Under the pieces are notes generated by a model. The model was not told the DNA's origin. It ran no database searches and saw only the letters and a list, made by a program, of their open reading frames with translations. Both the position numbers and the translations under genes were made by a program. From Dyella_B jejuensis (GTDB lineage Bacteria; Pseudomonadota; Gammaproteobacteria; Xanthomonadales; Rhodanobacteraceae): a DNA stretch of 64,000 bases. The DNA lies in assembly GCF_044904675.1 (NCBI RefSeq), contig NZ_JADIKJ010000013.1, positions 1-64,000 on the forward strand, in the 5' to 3' direction. This document shows positions 43,606 to 52,287 of the stretch, in pieces (position 1 is the first letter of the stretch; every line of letters begins with the position of its first letter).

Positions 43606-44103
43606 TCAGCTGTTGAGCGTCGGCGCCTCGCCGGATCCGCGGCGCTGCTGTTCGGCGTACAGCGCCTCGAAATTGATCGGCTGCAGCAGGAACGGCGGAA
43701 AACCGCCTTCTTGCACCAGGCTGGAAATGATCTGGCGCGCGTAGGGGAACAACAGGTTCGGGCAGTAGCTGCCGATGATGCCGGCCTGGTCGCTTTCGTT
43801 GAATCCAGCGATGCCGAACAGCCCCGCTTGATGCACTTCGGCCAGATAGGCGGTGCGATCGTTGACCGTGCAGGTGAGCGTGAGAGTCAGCACCACTTCG
43901 TAGAGATCGTTGCCCAGGCCGGTGGCGCGCTGGGTCAGGTTCAGTTGCACTTGCGGCGGCTCGCTGATCTCGCCGATGTCCTGGAAGATCTGCGGCGCAT
44001 TGGGGGCCTCGAAGGATACGTCCTTGACGTAGATCTTCTGCAGCATCAGCTGCGGCTGGCTGGCCGGGCCATTGGCCTGGCCGTTGGCGATGATTTCTGC
44101 CAT
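43606..44103 (-). CDS. secB: Protein-export chaperone SecB
   Basis: 165 aa. The SecB core is clear: PQLMLQKIYVKDVSFEAPN, LPQIFQDI-type PQIFQDIGEISEPP, YEVVLTLTLTCTVNDRTAYLAEVHQAGLF, and SYCPNLLFPYARQIISSLVQEGGFPPFLLQPINF (shown as separate conserved stretches). It is a tetrameric cytoplasmic chaperone that keeps preproteins unfolded and hands them to SecA. The acidic/Ser tail is short. Followed by gpsA, 9 bp downstream. Confidence 0.97.
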   Translation of the reverse strand: MAEIIANGQANGPASQPQLMLQKIYVKDVSFEAPNAPQIFQDIGEISEPPQVQLNLTQRATGLGNDLYEVVLTLTLTCTVNDRTAYLAEVHQAGLFGIAGFNESDQAGIIGSYCPNLLFPYARQIISSLVQEGGFPPFLLQPINFEALYAEQQRRGSGEAPTLNS

Positions 44104-44506
44104 GGGAATCCCTTAGGTTCAGATGGGCGAGCGCACGGGGCGCAAAGGAGGGAATTGTTCCATACATCCCCGGTGGCCGCCATGAGGCGTTTGCCCTGTT
44201 ACCGGCCAGAATCAGCAGCGAAGCATCCGGGCCAACGCAGCCGGGCGACCGGTTCCACGGTCGCCGGCAGGTCTTTTCCCGCCCCGACCGGACGCTGCCA
44301 CTGCTCAAACATTGCGCACAGGGCGCGTCTTCTGGGAGAATACGCGGCTCGCCCCTGTCGACCCGGCTTTCCGGGCATGTCCGCAACGCGATGCGGACCT
44401 CACGATCTTGGCGAAAGCACTACCCTCCAGCATCGCGTGGCGCATGGCGCCGCTGGGCCGATGTCGCCCTGGCCAACGGGCGGTAAACAAAATTACGGAG
44501 GTCATC
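44104..44506. other. Divergent intergenic region secB/rpmB
   Basis: 403 bp without a supported gene. It should hold the secB promoter near the left end and the ribosomal promoter toward the right. The plus-strand open frame that covers 44312-44506 is only an upstream extension of rpmB. Confidence 0.45.
44312..44341 (+). promoter_or_regulatory. Possible rpmB-rpmG promoter
   Basis: TTGCGC at 44312-44317 and GAGAAT at 44336-44341, 18-bp spacing. This is a moderate sigma70 match about 165 bp before rpmB. Weak evidence. Confidence 0.3.
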
Positions 44507-44743
44507 ATGGCCCGTGTATGCCAAGTCACCGGAAAGGGTGTGCAGACCGGCAATAACGTCTCGCACGCCAACAACAAGACCCGTCGCCGCTGGTTGCCCA
44601 ACCTGCATGAGCGTCGCTTCTGGGTCGCCAGCGAGAACCGCTGGGTGAAACTGCGCGTCTCCAACCAGGCGTTGCGCACCATCGACAAGAAGGGCATCGA
44701 GGCCGTGATCGCCGACCTGCGTGCCCGCGGCGAAAAGGTCTGA
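44507..44743 (+). CDS. rpmB: 50S ribosomal protein L28
   Basis: 78 aa from ATG 44507 with an excellent site (ACGGAGG). The sequence begins ARVCQVTGKGVQTGNNVSHA, the canonical L28 N-terminus, and has RRRWLPNLHERRFWV and WVKLRVSNQALRTIDKKG. It has a single Cys and lacks the CxxC zinc pair found in some L28s. Followed 10 bp later by rpmG in the standard bacterial order. Confidence 0.98.
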   Translation: MARVCQVTGKGVQTGNNVSHANNKTRRRWLPNLHERRFWVASENRWVKLRVSNQALRTIDKKGIEAVIADLRARGEKV

Positions 44744-44753
44744 GGAGTAAGTC

Positions 44754-44921
44754 ATGGCTAACAGCAAGCAAGACAAGATCCGCCTGATCTCGTCGGCCGG
44801 TACCGGCCACTTCTACACCACGCAGAAGAACAAGAAGAACACCCCGGACAAATTCGAGTTCAAGAAATACGATCCGGTCGTTCGCAAGCACGTGATCTAC
44901 AAGGAAGGCAAGATCAAGTGA
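44754..44921 (+). CDS. rpmG: 50S ribosomal protein L33
   Basis: 55 aa from ATG 44754 (GAGGAGT upstream, 10 bp after the rpmB stop). It starts ANSKQDKIRLISSAGTGHFY and ends VIYKEGKIK, the standard L33. There are no cysteines, so it is the zinc-independent (C-minus) form. Ends the ribosomal operon before a strong terminator. Confidence 0.98.
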   Translation: MANSKQDKIRLISSAGTGHFYTTQKNKKNTPDKFEFKKYDPVVRKHVIYKEGKIK

Positions 44922-44980
44922 CCTGCTCCAGGCAGGTCATCCGGCGAAAGCCGGGGAACTTTGCCTTGTCGTCTTGAAGA

Positions 44981-45007
44981 AACCCGCCGTCGTGGCGGGT
45001 TTTTTTT
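44981..45007 (+). terminator. Rho-independent terminator of rpmB-rpmG
   Basis: Stem aacccgcc/ggcgggtt with a short gtcgt loop and a run of nine Ts. Strong and correctly oriented. Confidence 0.92.
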
Positions 45008-45177
45008 GCCCAAAAATTCTCGCGCTTATTGCGATGCCCCGCGCAGCCAGCTGCCGCGTCTGCGACATTGCACCCACCCGCGTGGTTCTTCCCTCCAATC
45101 CTTGACAACACGCGACGCCGCGATCGGCGACACTTCGCCATCGGCACTCGATTCCGGCCACGATTTCGGAGCGTTGT

Positions 45178-47448
45178 ATGCGTCCCTTCTTGCGCATGGT
45201 TGTGGAAACGAAGTCCAAGGCCGCTGAAGCAGCCAAAGCAGATCACCGCCGTAGCCGGCGCAGGCTTTCGCTGCTCCGCGCCCTGGCAAGCAGCATGCTG
45301 GTGCTGATCGCGCTGCTATGCGCAAAACCGGCATATTCGGAAGACGGCTACGAACTATGGCTGCGCTATCACCCGCTGGCCTCAACGCAGGCCACCGCGT
45401 ATCGAAGCCGCGCATCACAATTGATCATGGCTTCCTCCACGCCCACCCAGGCCGCGGCGCGCGATGAACTGCTGCGCGGCCTGGGCGGTTTGCTCGGCCA
45501 AACTCCGCGACTGTCCGATACGGTCACGCGCGATGGCGCGATTATCGCCGGCACGCCGGCGTCGTCGCCGCAACTCGCGCGGCTGCGGCTGGATACCGGA
45601 CAGCTCGGCAACGAAGGCTATCTGGTCCGAAGCACAATGGTGGACGGTCATCCCGCCACCGTCATCGTTGCCAACCGGGATATCGGTGTTCTCTACGGCG
45701 TATTCCATTTCCTGCGCCTGCTGCAAACCGAACAACCGATCGATCATCTTGACGTGCGCGAATGGCCGCGCATAAAACTGCGCGTCCTCGATCATTGGGA
45801 CAATCTCGACGGCAGCATCGAGCGCGGCTATGCCGGCGCTTCGATCTGGGACTGGTGGAAGCTGCCCGACTGGCTGGAGCCACGCTACACCGACTACGCG
45901 CGCGCCGACGCTTCGATCGGCATCAATGGCGCCGTACTCGACAACGTCAACGCCGAGGCAGCGATTCTTACGCCGACGTACTTGCAAAAGGTCGCGGCAC
46001 TGGCGTCCGTGTTTCGCCCTTACGGCATTCGGGTGTATCTCAGCGTTCGCTTTAGCTCGCCGATGGAAATCGGCGGCTTGAAAGCCGCCGATCCGTCCGA
46101 TCCGCAGGTACAGCGCTGGTGGCGCGAAAAAGCCGATGCGATCTACCAGCTCATTCCCGACTTTGGCGGCTTCCTGGTCAAGGCCAACTCGGAGGGCCAG
46201 CCTGGTCCGCAAGATTACGGCCGCACGCATGCGGACGGCGCGAACATGCTTGCCGATGCGCTCGCACCGCACGGCGGTGTCGTCATGTGGCGCGCGTTCG
46301 TCTACTCGCAAGCCAATAAGGACGATCGCGCCAAGCAGGCATACGAAGAATTCAAACCGCTCGATGGCCAGTTCCGTCCCAATGTGCTGTTGCAGGTGAA
46401 GAACGGATCGGTCGACTTCCAGCCAAGGGAGCCCTTCAGCCCGCTTTTCGGCGCCATGCCAAAGACGCCGCTGATGATGGAATTCCAGATCACCAAGGAA
46501 TACCTCGGCTTCGCCACGCATCTGGTTTACTTAGGTCCGCTGTACCAGGAGGTGTTGTCGGCCGACACGTTGGTGGATGGCAAGGGCTCTACCGTCGCGA
46601 AGGTGATCGACGGGGCGCTGGATCGCCACACGCTCTCAGGCATGGCCGGCGCCGCCAACATCGGCACCGACCGCGACTGGTGCGGCTCCACATTCAACCA
46701 GGCCAACTGGTACGTATTTGGCCGCCTGGCCTGGAATCCGACGCTATCGGCACGCGCCATTGCCGACGACTGGGTGCGCATGACCTTCACCAACGACGAA
46801 GCATTCGTCAGGCCCGTGGTCGACATGATGATGGGCTCGCGCGAAGCCGCCGTCGATTACATGACCCCGCTCGGCCTGCATCACCTGATGGCCTACGGCA
46901 GCCACTACGGACCGGCGCCCTGGGATACCAGCCCGCCGCGTGCCGACTGGCGCCCGGCCTACTATCACCAGGCGGACCGCCACGGCATCGGCTTCGACCG
47001 GACCCGTACCGGCAGCGATGCCGTCGATCAATACGCGCCACCGCTCGCTGCGCAGTTCAACGATATCAAGCAGACGCCCGAGCAATACCTGCTCTGGTTC
47101 CATCATGTGTCCTGGGACTATCGCCTGCGTTCCGGCCATACGCTGTGGTACGAACTGGTGGCGCATTACACGCATGGCGTGGATGAAGTGAAGCAGATGC
47201 AGGAAACCTGGCGGCGGCTGGACGGCTATATCGATCCGGAACGCTACCGGCAGGTTGCCGCGTTCCTGGCTATTCAGGAAAAAGAAGCGCAATGGTGGCG
47301 CGACGCCTGCATTGCCTATTTCCAAAGCATGTCCGGGCGTCCCTTGCCGCCCGGATTTGCACCACCCCAACACTCGCTCAAATACTACGAATCGCTTTCC
47401 TTTCCCTACGCGCCGGGGACCAATCCATCCGCCCTCGGATCGCATTGA
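45178..47448 (+). CDS. GH67 xylan alpha-1,2-glucuronidase
   Basis: 756 aa from ATG 45178 (GGAG upstream). A long, basic N-terminal region is followed by a hydrophobic stretch ending AKPAYS (about 35-54), an extended signal peptide or membrane anchor. GH67 landmarks: REWPRIKLRVLDHWDNLDGS, YRLLSVRF-type YLSVRFSSP, KANSEGQPGPQDYGRTHADGAN (catalytic acid Glu region), the Asp in VDFQPREPFSPLFG and the Glu in LMMEFQITKEYLG, the inverting pair. It removes (4-O-methyl-)glucuronic acid from xylo-oligosaccharides, in the periplasm if cleaved. No xylanase or uronate genes flank it. Confidence 0.94.
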   Translation: MRPFLRMVVETKSKAAEAAKADHRRSRRRLSLLRALASSMLVLIALLCAKPAYSEDGYELWLRYHPLASTQATAYRSRASQLIMASSTPTQAAARDELLRGLGGLLGQTPRLSDTVTRDGAIIAGTPASSPQLARLRLDTGQLGNEGYLVRSTMVDGHPATVIVANRDIGVLYGVFHFLRLLQTEQPIDHLDVREWPRIKLRVLDHWDNLDGSIERGYAGASIWDWWKLPDWLEPRYTDYARADASIGINGAVLDNVNAEAAILTPTYLQKVAALASVFRPYGIRVYLSVRFSSPMEIGGLKAADPSDPQVQRWWREKADAIYQLIPDFGGFLVKANSEGQPGPQDYGRTHADGANMLADALAPHGGVVMWRAFVYSQANKDDRAKQAYEEFKPLDGQFRPNVLLQVKNGSVDFQPREPFSPLFGAMPKTPLMMEFQITKEYLGFATHLVYLGPLYQEVLSADTLVDGKGSTVAKVIDGALDRHTLSGMAGAANIGTDRDWCGSTFNQANWYVFGRLAWNPTLSARAIADDWVRMTFTNDEAFVRPVVDMMMGSREAAVDYMTPLGLHHLMAYGSHYGPAPWDTSPPRADWRPAYYHQADRHGIGFDRTRTGSDAVDQYAPPLAAQFNDIKQTPEQYLLWFHHVSWDYRLRSGHTLWYELVAHYTHGVDEVKQMQETWRRLDGYIDPERYRQVAAFLAIQEKEAQWWRDACIAYFQSMSGRPLPPGFAPPQHSLKYYESLSFPYAPGTNPSALGSH

Positions 47449-47528
47449 TCACGACAGTGCAAGAGAACGAAGGACGCCCTTGCCCACGCGCGTGTACGGA
47501 TAAACCACGATCACGCCGCGCATCCAAC

Positions 47529-47557
47529 AAAAAGCCCGCCATCGAGGCGGGCTTTTT
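47529..47557. terminator. Bidirectional terminator between GH67 and desaturase
   Basis: 12-bp perfect stem aaaaagcccgcc/ggcgggcttttt, 5-nt loop. The stem sequence is the same as at 10107-10135. Serves both convergent genes. Confidence 0.9.
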
Positions 47558-47585
47558 GCATTGGAGCGGTGGGTCGCGCGATGAA

Positions 47586-48785
47586 TCAGGCGTTGCTGCC
47601 GACCAGCGAGTAGCTCTTCAGGCGCTGCGCGAAATCCTGCAGCGCACGAATGCCGCTCTGCTCGGCCTCGGCGATCCACTGCTGCAAACCCTTCAACGCC
47701 TGGTCGGCACCGCGCTGTTCCATCAGCTCGGCAAGGCGGTTGCGGAATTCGCATACCGTGCTGAGAGTCGGACGCTTGGCCAGCACCGCCTGCATGCGCT
47801 CGCGGCCCTCGCCATCGAGCCAGCGACCGCCATCGGCGAGCGCGCGCCGCAGGCGACGCGGTGTGGCCTTGATGTTTTCGCCGGCATGCTGCGCTTCGTC
47901 GCGCAGGGTGGGGACGATCACGTTGCGGTAATAGTCGGTCATGGCCTGGAAGCGGTGGGTAAGCACGGCTTTCAGCGTCTCGGCATCCGGCAGGTGCACA
48001 TTGGGGCGCACGTCCAGCGAAGGTGCCACGCGCAGCACCTTGGCAAGGCCCAACGCACGCAAGACACAGATCATGGCCCAGCCGATGTCGAACTCCCACT
48101 TGCGCAGCGCGAACTTCGCCGAGCTCGGGAAGGCGTGATGATTGTTGTGCAGCTCTTCGCCGCCAATCCAGAAACCCCAGGGAATCAGGTTGGTGGCCGT
48201 GTCGGAGCTCTCGAAATTGCGATAGCCCCACCAATGGCCAATGCCGTTGACGAAGCCGGCAGCCCAGAACGGGATCCAGGCCATCTGCACAGCCCACACG
48301 GCCAGGCCGATCACGCCGAACAGGGTGACATTGATGATCAGCATCAGCGCCGGCCCCCAGTAGGGATGGCCGCTATAGAACTTGCGCTCAAGCCAGTCGT
48401 CAGGCGTGCCGCGGCCGTACTTTTCCAGGTCTTCCGTCACGAAGCTGGCATCGCGATACAGCGAAACGCCATCCCAGAAAACTTTCTTGATGCCATAGAT
48501 CTGCGGGCTATGCGGATCTTCCTCCGTCTCGACCTTGGCATGGTGCTTGCGATGCACCGCGACCCACTCCTTGGTGACCATGCCCGTGGTGAGCCAGCCC
48601 CAGAAACGGAAGAAATGCGAGATCGACGGATGCAGGTCGACGCCGCGATGCGTCTGGCAGCGGTGCAGGTAGAGCGTGACAGTGAAAATGGTGATCTGGG
48701 TGACCACCAGCAAGTAGACGAGGATCGCCACCCACCCGGCACCGCTCACGCCGCTCGAAAGGAAGTGCAGCACAGCATCGAACAT
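47586..48785 (-). CDS. Membrane fatty-acid desaturase (DesA/acyl-CoA delta-9-like)
   Basis: 399 aa. The three His boxes of the di-iron membrane desaturases are HRCQTH, HRKHH and HNNHH, between four membrane helices. The first box follows ITIFTVTLYLHRCQTHRGVD. A C-terminal extension of about 150 mostly helical residues (from about 250) follows the desaturase core and is longer than in the basic stearoyl desaturases; part may contact the electron donor. It introduces a cis double bond into acyl chains to adjust membrane fluidity. A redox partner gene is not adjacent. Confidence 0.9.
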   Translation of the reverse strand: MFDAVLHFLSSGVSGAGWVAILVYLLVVTQITIFTVTLYLHRCQTHRGVDLHPSISHFFRFWGWLTTGMVTKEWVAVHRKHHAKVETEEDPHSPQIYGIKKVFWDGVSLYRDASFVTEDLEKYGRGTPDDWLERKFYSGHPYWGPALMLIINVTLFGVIGLAVWAVQMAWIPFWAAGFVNGIGHWWGYRNFESSDTATNLIPWGFWIGGEELHNNHHAFPSSAKFALRKWEFDIGWAMICVLRALGLAKVLRVAPSLDVRPNVHLPDAETLKAVLTHRFQAMTDYYRNVIVPTLRDEAQHAGENIKATPRRLRRALADGGRWLDGEGRERMQAVLAKRPTLSTVCEFRNRLAELMEQRGADQALKGLQQWIAEAEQSGIRALQDFAQRLKSYSLVGSNA

Positions 48786-48941
48786 CTTTGGATTACCTGG
48801 ATAACGTTGAAAAGCAGTCTAGTTGAGGGTGTCCGTACCCACCAGCATGGTAGCCCCTTGCTACTTCGACTTCTGTTAAGAGCGCCACTTCGTGACAAAC
48901 AACGGTTGTCTAGCGGATGGGGTCACCCTGACAATCATGCA

Positions 48942-49694
48942 ATGAACGCGCCCAAACCTGCTTCACCTCCCGTATTGCAACTCGAAGCGGTCAACCGGCA
49001 CCGTGCGGGCCGCCCGGCCGTGCGCGATCTCAGCCTGCGGCTGGAAGCGGGCCAGATCCTTGGCCTGCTTGGGGTGAACGGGGCCGGCAAGTCCACCACG
49101 CTGGCCATGGTGGCCGGCGCCTTGCGCCCCGATAGCGGCGCGATCCGGCTGCAAGGCCAGGATTTCCTGGAGTATCCCGAACTGGCCCGGCGGGTCATCG
49201 GCTGGCTACCGGAAGGTGCCCCGCTATGGCCGGAACTGACCGTCAGCGAACATCTGGACGCGCATGGTCGCCTGCGCGGCATGGCCGGCGCCGCTCTGCG
49301 CGAGGCCCGCGAGACGGCCCTCGCGCGGCTGGAACTGAACGACATGGCGCGGCGACTGGCCGGCGTATTGTCGCAGGGCCAGCGCCAGCGCCTCGGACTG
49401 GCTTGCGCGCTGCTGCACCGGCCCGCCTTGCTGGTGCTGGATGAACCGTCCAATGCGCTCGATCCCGTGCAAGTGGTGGCTTTGCGCGGTTTGTTGCGCG
49501 AACTGGCTGCGGGCGGCACCGCGGTGATCCTGTCCACGCACCAGCTGACCGAAATCACGGCGGTATGCGATCGCGTGGCGATCCTGCACGGCGGCATCCT
49601 GCGCCATGACGCAGCGCTGCCCGCGGACCAGCACGCCGCACTGGAAAAAATCTTTTTCGACATCGCGCTCAACGGCAAGGCGGAAGCCGCATGA
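48942..49694 (+). CDS. ABC transporter ATPase (NosF/GldA-like)
   Basis: 250 aa from ATG 48942. Walker A GVNGAGKSTT, signature LSQGQRQRLGLA (Q in place of the usual first G), Walker B LLVLDEPSNALDP and H-loop STHQ. Its class resembles ATPases of ABC-2 exporters such as GldA/NosF/CcmA-like. The stop overlaps the start of the permease (ATGA), which marks the first gene of a tightly coupled four-gene operon. Confidence 0.92.
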   Translation: MNAPKPASPPVLQLEAVNRHRAGRPAVRDLSLRLEAGQILGLLGVNGAGKSTTLAMVAGALRPDSGAIRLQGQDFLEYPELARRVIGWLPEGAPLWPELTVSEHLDAHGRLRGMAGAALREARETALARLELNDMARRLAGVLSQGQRQRLGLACALLHRPALLVLDEPSNALDPVQVVALRGLLRELAAGGTAVILSTHQLTEITAVCDRVAILHGGILRHDAALPADQHAALEKIFFDIALNGKAEAA

Positions 49695-50476
49695 CCCTTT
49701 TCGCCGTGACGCGGCTGGAACTGCGCCGCCTGTTCGTGCGTCCGCTCGGTTGGATCGTCGCCGCCCTGGCGCTGGCGGAACTGGGCTGGCGCTTCGCACT
49801 GCTGTTGCAGATTTTCCTGTTGAACCAGATAAAGCTGGCGGCGCTGCCGGACGGCCCCGGCTATACCGACTTGGTGGTGGTGCGCATGGACAGCAGTTTC
49901 ATTACCGGCAGCCCATTGCCGTTCGGCCTGATCGAACTGGCCTTGCTGCTGGTTCCGCTATTGACCATGTCGACCCTGGCTGGCGAACGCAATGCCGGCA
50001 CCTTGCCGCTGCTGTTCGCCAGCGGCCTTTCCGCATCGCGCATAGTGCTCGGCAAATATCTTGCGGTGCTGATCTGGCTGGCGTTGTGGCTGGCGCTCGC
50101 GCTGGTGATTCCGATGAGCCTTGCGCACGGCGCTACGCTTGATTGGGGCAAGCTCGCCGCCGCCAGCCTGGGAACGTTCCTGGCGCTGGCGGTGCTCGGC
50201 GCCATTGGCGTGGCGTGCTCGGCGTTCGCATCGCATCCGGCAGTGGCCGCGGTGGCCGCGTTGATGGTGGGCATCGGCTTGAATTGCATCAATCTTGGCG
50301 CGCAGCTGGCGGGCGTCAGCAACGGGTTCCTCAATTGGCTGGCGATGAGCCCGCATCAGGAAACCTTGTTGCGCGGATTGGTATCGAGCGCGGATATCGT
50401 GTGGTTCCTGCTCGCCATTGCGGTGGCATTGGCGCTGGGCACGCAGCGTCTCGCTGCCGATCGGGAGCGCGGCTGA
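49691..50476 (+). CDS. ABC-2 type permease (GldF-like)
   Basis: 261 aa with about six membrane segments: VTRLELRRLFVRPLGWIVAAL at the start, TMSTLAGERNAGTLPLLFASGLSA (the conserved coupling region of GldF-type permeases), LGKYLAVLIWLALWLALAL, and further helices. It is the partner of the ATPase just upstream. Transport direction and substrate are unknown. Its TGA overlaps the start of the next gene (tgATGa pattern at 50474-50478). Confidence 0.9.
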   Translation: MTLFAVTRLELRRLFVRPLGWIVAALALAELGWRFALLLQIFLLNQIKLAALPDGPGYTDLVVVRMDSSFITGSPLPFGLIELALLLVPLLTMSTLAGERNAGTLPLLFASGLSASRIVLGKYLAVLIWLALWLALALVIPMSLAHGATLDWGKLAAASLGTFLALAVLGAIGVACSAFASHPAVAAVAALMVGIGLNCINLGAQLAGVSNGFLNWLAMSPHQETLLRGLVSSADIVWFLLAIAVALALGTQRLAADRERG

Positions 50477-51795
50477 TGATTTTCGCACGCCGTCTCCATG
50501 GCTGGCTGTTCGCCTTGCTGATCCTGCTTGGCGCCGGCGCGATCGGCTACCTCACCGCGCGCCACGATCGCGTCGCCGATTGGACTTATGGCCACCGCGT
50601 CAGCCTGTCGCCGGAAACACGCGCCGTGCTGGCGAAGCTGGATGGCCCGGTCGAGATCGTCAGCTACGCCAATCCGCAAGGCGATCTGCGCCAGACCATC
50701 GCAGCCGTGCTGCAACGCTACCAGCAAGCCAAACCTGACTTGCGCTTGAGCTTCGTCGATCCGCAGCAAGACCCCGCCGCCATGCGCAACCTTGGCATTA
50801 CGGTCGATGGCGAACTGATCCTGCACTATCGCGATCGCGAGCAACGCCTCGACACGCTGACCGAGCGCAGCCTGACCGATGCGCTGGAACGCCTGGTGCG
50901 CGGCAATGACCGCATCGTCGCCTTTGTCACCGGCGACGGGGAGCGCCGCCCGGACGGGGTCGCCAACGCGGACCTCGGCCTGTTCGTCTCGCAGCTCGAA
51001 CAGAGCGGCATGCGCGCCGTACCGCTGAATTTCTCGCAGACCGCAACCGTGCCCGATCATACCGACCTGGTCGTGCTCGCCAGCCCGCAGGCAGCGCTGG
51101 CGCCGGGCGCGGCGAAGGCATTGGTCGATTACCTTGGCAGCGGCGGCAACCTGCTCTGGCTCGCCGATCCGGGCAATCAGGATCCGAGCCTGCAACCGCT
51201 GGCCGATGCCCTGGGCATACGTGTGCTGCCAGGCGAACTGGTGGATGCATCCTCCACGGCACTGGGACTGAAGGACCCACGCATGATCGCACTCGGCGAT
51301 TATCCGCCTGGCGCCATCACGCGCGGCTTCACGCTCACCACGCTGTTCCCGGAAGTCGCGCCGCTGGCACAGGTGCGCAAGAGCGAATGGCAGATCGCTC
51401 CCTTCCTGCGCTCCAGCCCGCAAGCCGTGGTGCAATCCCTGACCGATACGCCAGCGGCTTCGCTGAAAGGTCCGCTCGATTTTGCGTTCGCACTGAGCCG
51501 GCTGTCGCCCAGCCCGGCCAAGAGCGAGCAGCGCGTCGTGGTGATCGGCAACGGCGACTTCCTGTCCAACAGCTATCTTGGCAACGGCGGCAACCGCGCC
51601 CTGGGTGAACGTATCTTCGATTGGCTGCTGGGCGACGATCAGTTGATCAACCTGCCTTCGCGCGGGGCGCCCGATCGCGTATTGACTGTCTCGCAGGGCG
51701 CATTGAATGTATTGAGCACGGCTTTCATCGTTGCCATGCCGCTGGTGTTGCTGTTGCTCGGCGGCTTCATCGCGTGGCGTCGCCGTCGCGCATGA
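50476..51795 (+). CDS. GldG-like membrane protein (ABC_transp_aux family)
   Basis: 439 aa. N-terminal helix (about 8-26), a large periplasmic part with the GldG/IFT52-like fold (RAVLAKLDGPVEIVSYANP, IVAFVTGDGERR, DLVVLASPQ, LLWLADPG, VVVIGNGDFLSNSYLGNGGN), and a C-terminal helix (about 413-435) with an Arg-rich end. This domain pairs with an ABC ATPase/permease in Bacteroidetes gliding systems, and similar sets occur in proteobacteria without gliding. It likely forms the periplasmic part of the transporter. Overlaps both neighbours by a few bases. Confidence 0.88.
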   Translation: MIFARRLHGWLFALLILLGAGAIGYLTARHDRVADWTYGHRVSLSPETRAVLAKLDGPVEIVSYANPQGDLRQTIAAVLQRYQQAKPDLRLSFVDPQQDPAAMRNLGITVDGELILHYRDREQRLDTLTERSLTDALERLVRGNDRIVAFVTGDGERRPDGVANADLGLFVSQLEQSGMRAVPLNFSQTATVPDHTDLVVLASPQAALAPGAAKALVDYLGSGGNLLWLADPGNQDPSLQPLADALGIRVLPGELVDASSTALGLKDPRMIALGDYPPGAITRGFTLTTLFPEVAPLAQVRKSEWQIAPFLRSSPQAVVQSLTDTPAASLKGPLDFAFALSRLSPSPAKSEQRVVVIGNGDFLSNSYLGNGGNRALGERIFDWLLGDDQLINLPSRGAPDRVLTVSQGALNVLSTAFIVAMPLVLLLLGGFIAWRRRRA

Positions 51796-52286
51796 AGCGA
51801 GCAGCGCGTCGACTGGGATGGACGCTGGCCGCGGTAATCGTGCTGCTGGCGGTGGCGTGGTGGCAACTGCGCAGCGACCGGCTGGCCGCACCCGGCACCT
51901 TGCTGCCGCTCGATCCGGAGGCCATCACGCGCGTGGACCTGCAGGCCGGCCGTGCGCCGGCCGAACATTACGCCAAGCGCGAAGGCCACTGGTGGCGCAT
52001 CGATCCGGCTCCGATCACACGCGCCGACGACCTGCGCCTGGGCGAACTGGTACGCATCGCCGCCGCGCCAGTGCAGGATTGGCAATCCGCGAGCCGCTAT
52101 GATTTCGCCAAGATCGGCCTCGCGCCACCGCAGGCCAAACTGGATCTGGACGGCCAAACCCTGCTATTCGGCGGCATGACGGCACTCGGCCGGAACGTCT
52201 ATGTGCAGGCAGGCCAGCGCGTAGGCATCGTATCGCTGCGTTACCTGCCGCGTTCCGCGCAAAGCACATCCGTCAAGGCACTTTGA
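51792..52286 (+). CDS. DUF4340-domain membrane-anchored protein
   Basis: 164 aa from ATG 51792, overlapping the GldG-like stop by 4 bases. One N-terminal helix (about 9-25) followed by a periplasmic DUF4340-type domain, with PEAITRVDLQAGR, HWWRIDPAPITRADDLRLGELV and DFAKIGLAPPQAKLDLDGQTLLFG. It is the usual fourth member of GldA/F/G-like clusters. It is at the short end of the family; no broken continuation is seen before mutM, so it looks complete. Function unknown. Confidence 0.8.
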   Translation: MKRAARRLGWTLAAVIVLLAVAWWQLRSDRLAAPGTLLPLDPEAITRVDLQAGRAPAEHYAKREGHWWRIDPAPITRADDLRLGELVRIAAAPVQDWQSASRYDFAKIGLAPPQAKLDLDGQTLLFGGMTALGRNVYVQAGQRVGIVSLRYLPRSAQSTSVKAL

Positions 52287-52287
52287 C

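Noticed and set aside
44312..44506. N-terminal extension of L28
   Set aside because: ATG 44507 has an excellent ribosome site and the canonical L28 N-terminus.
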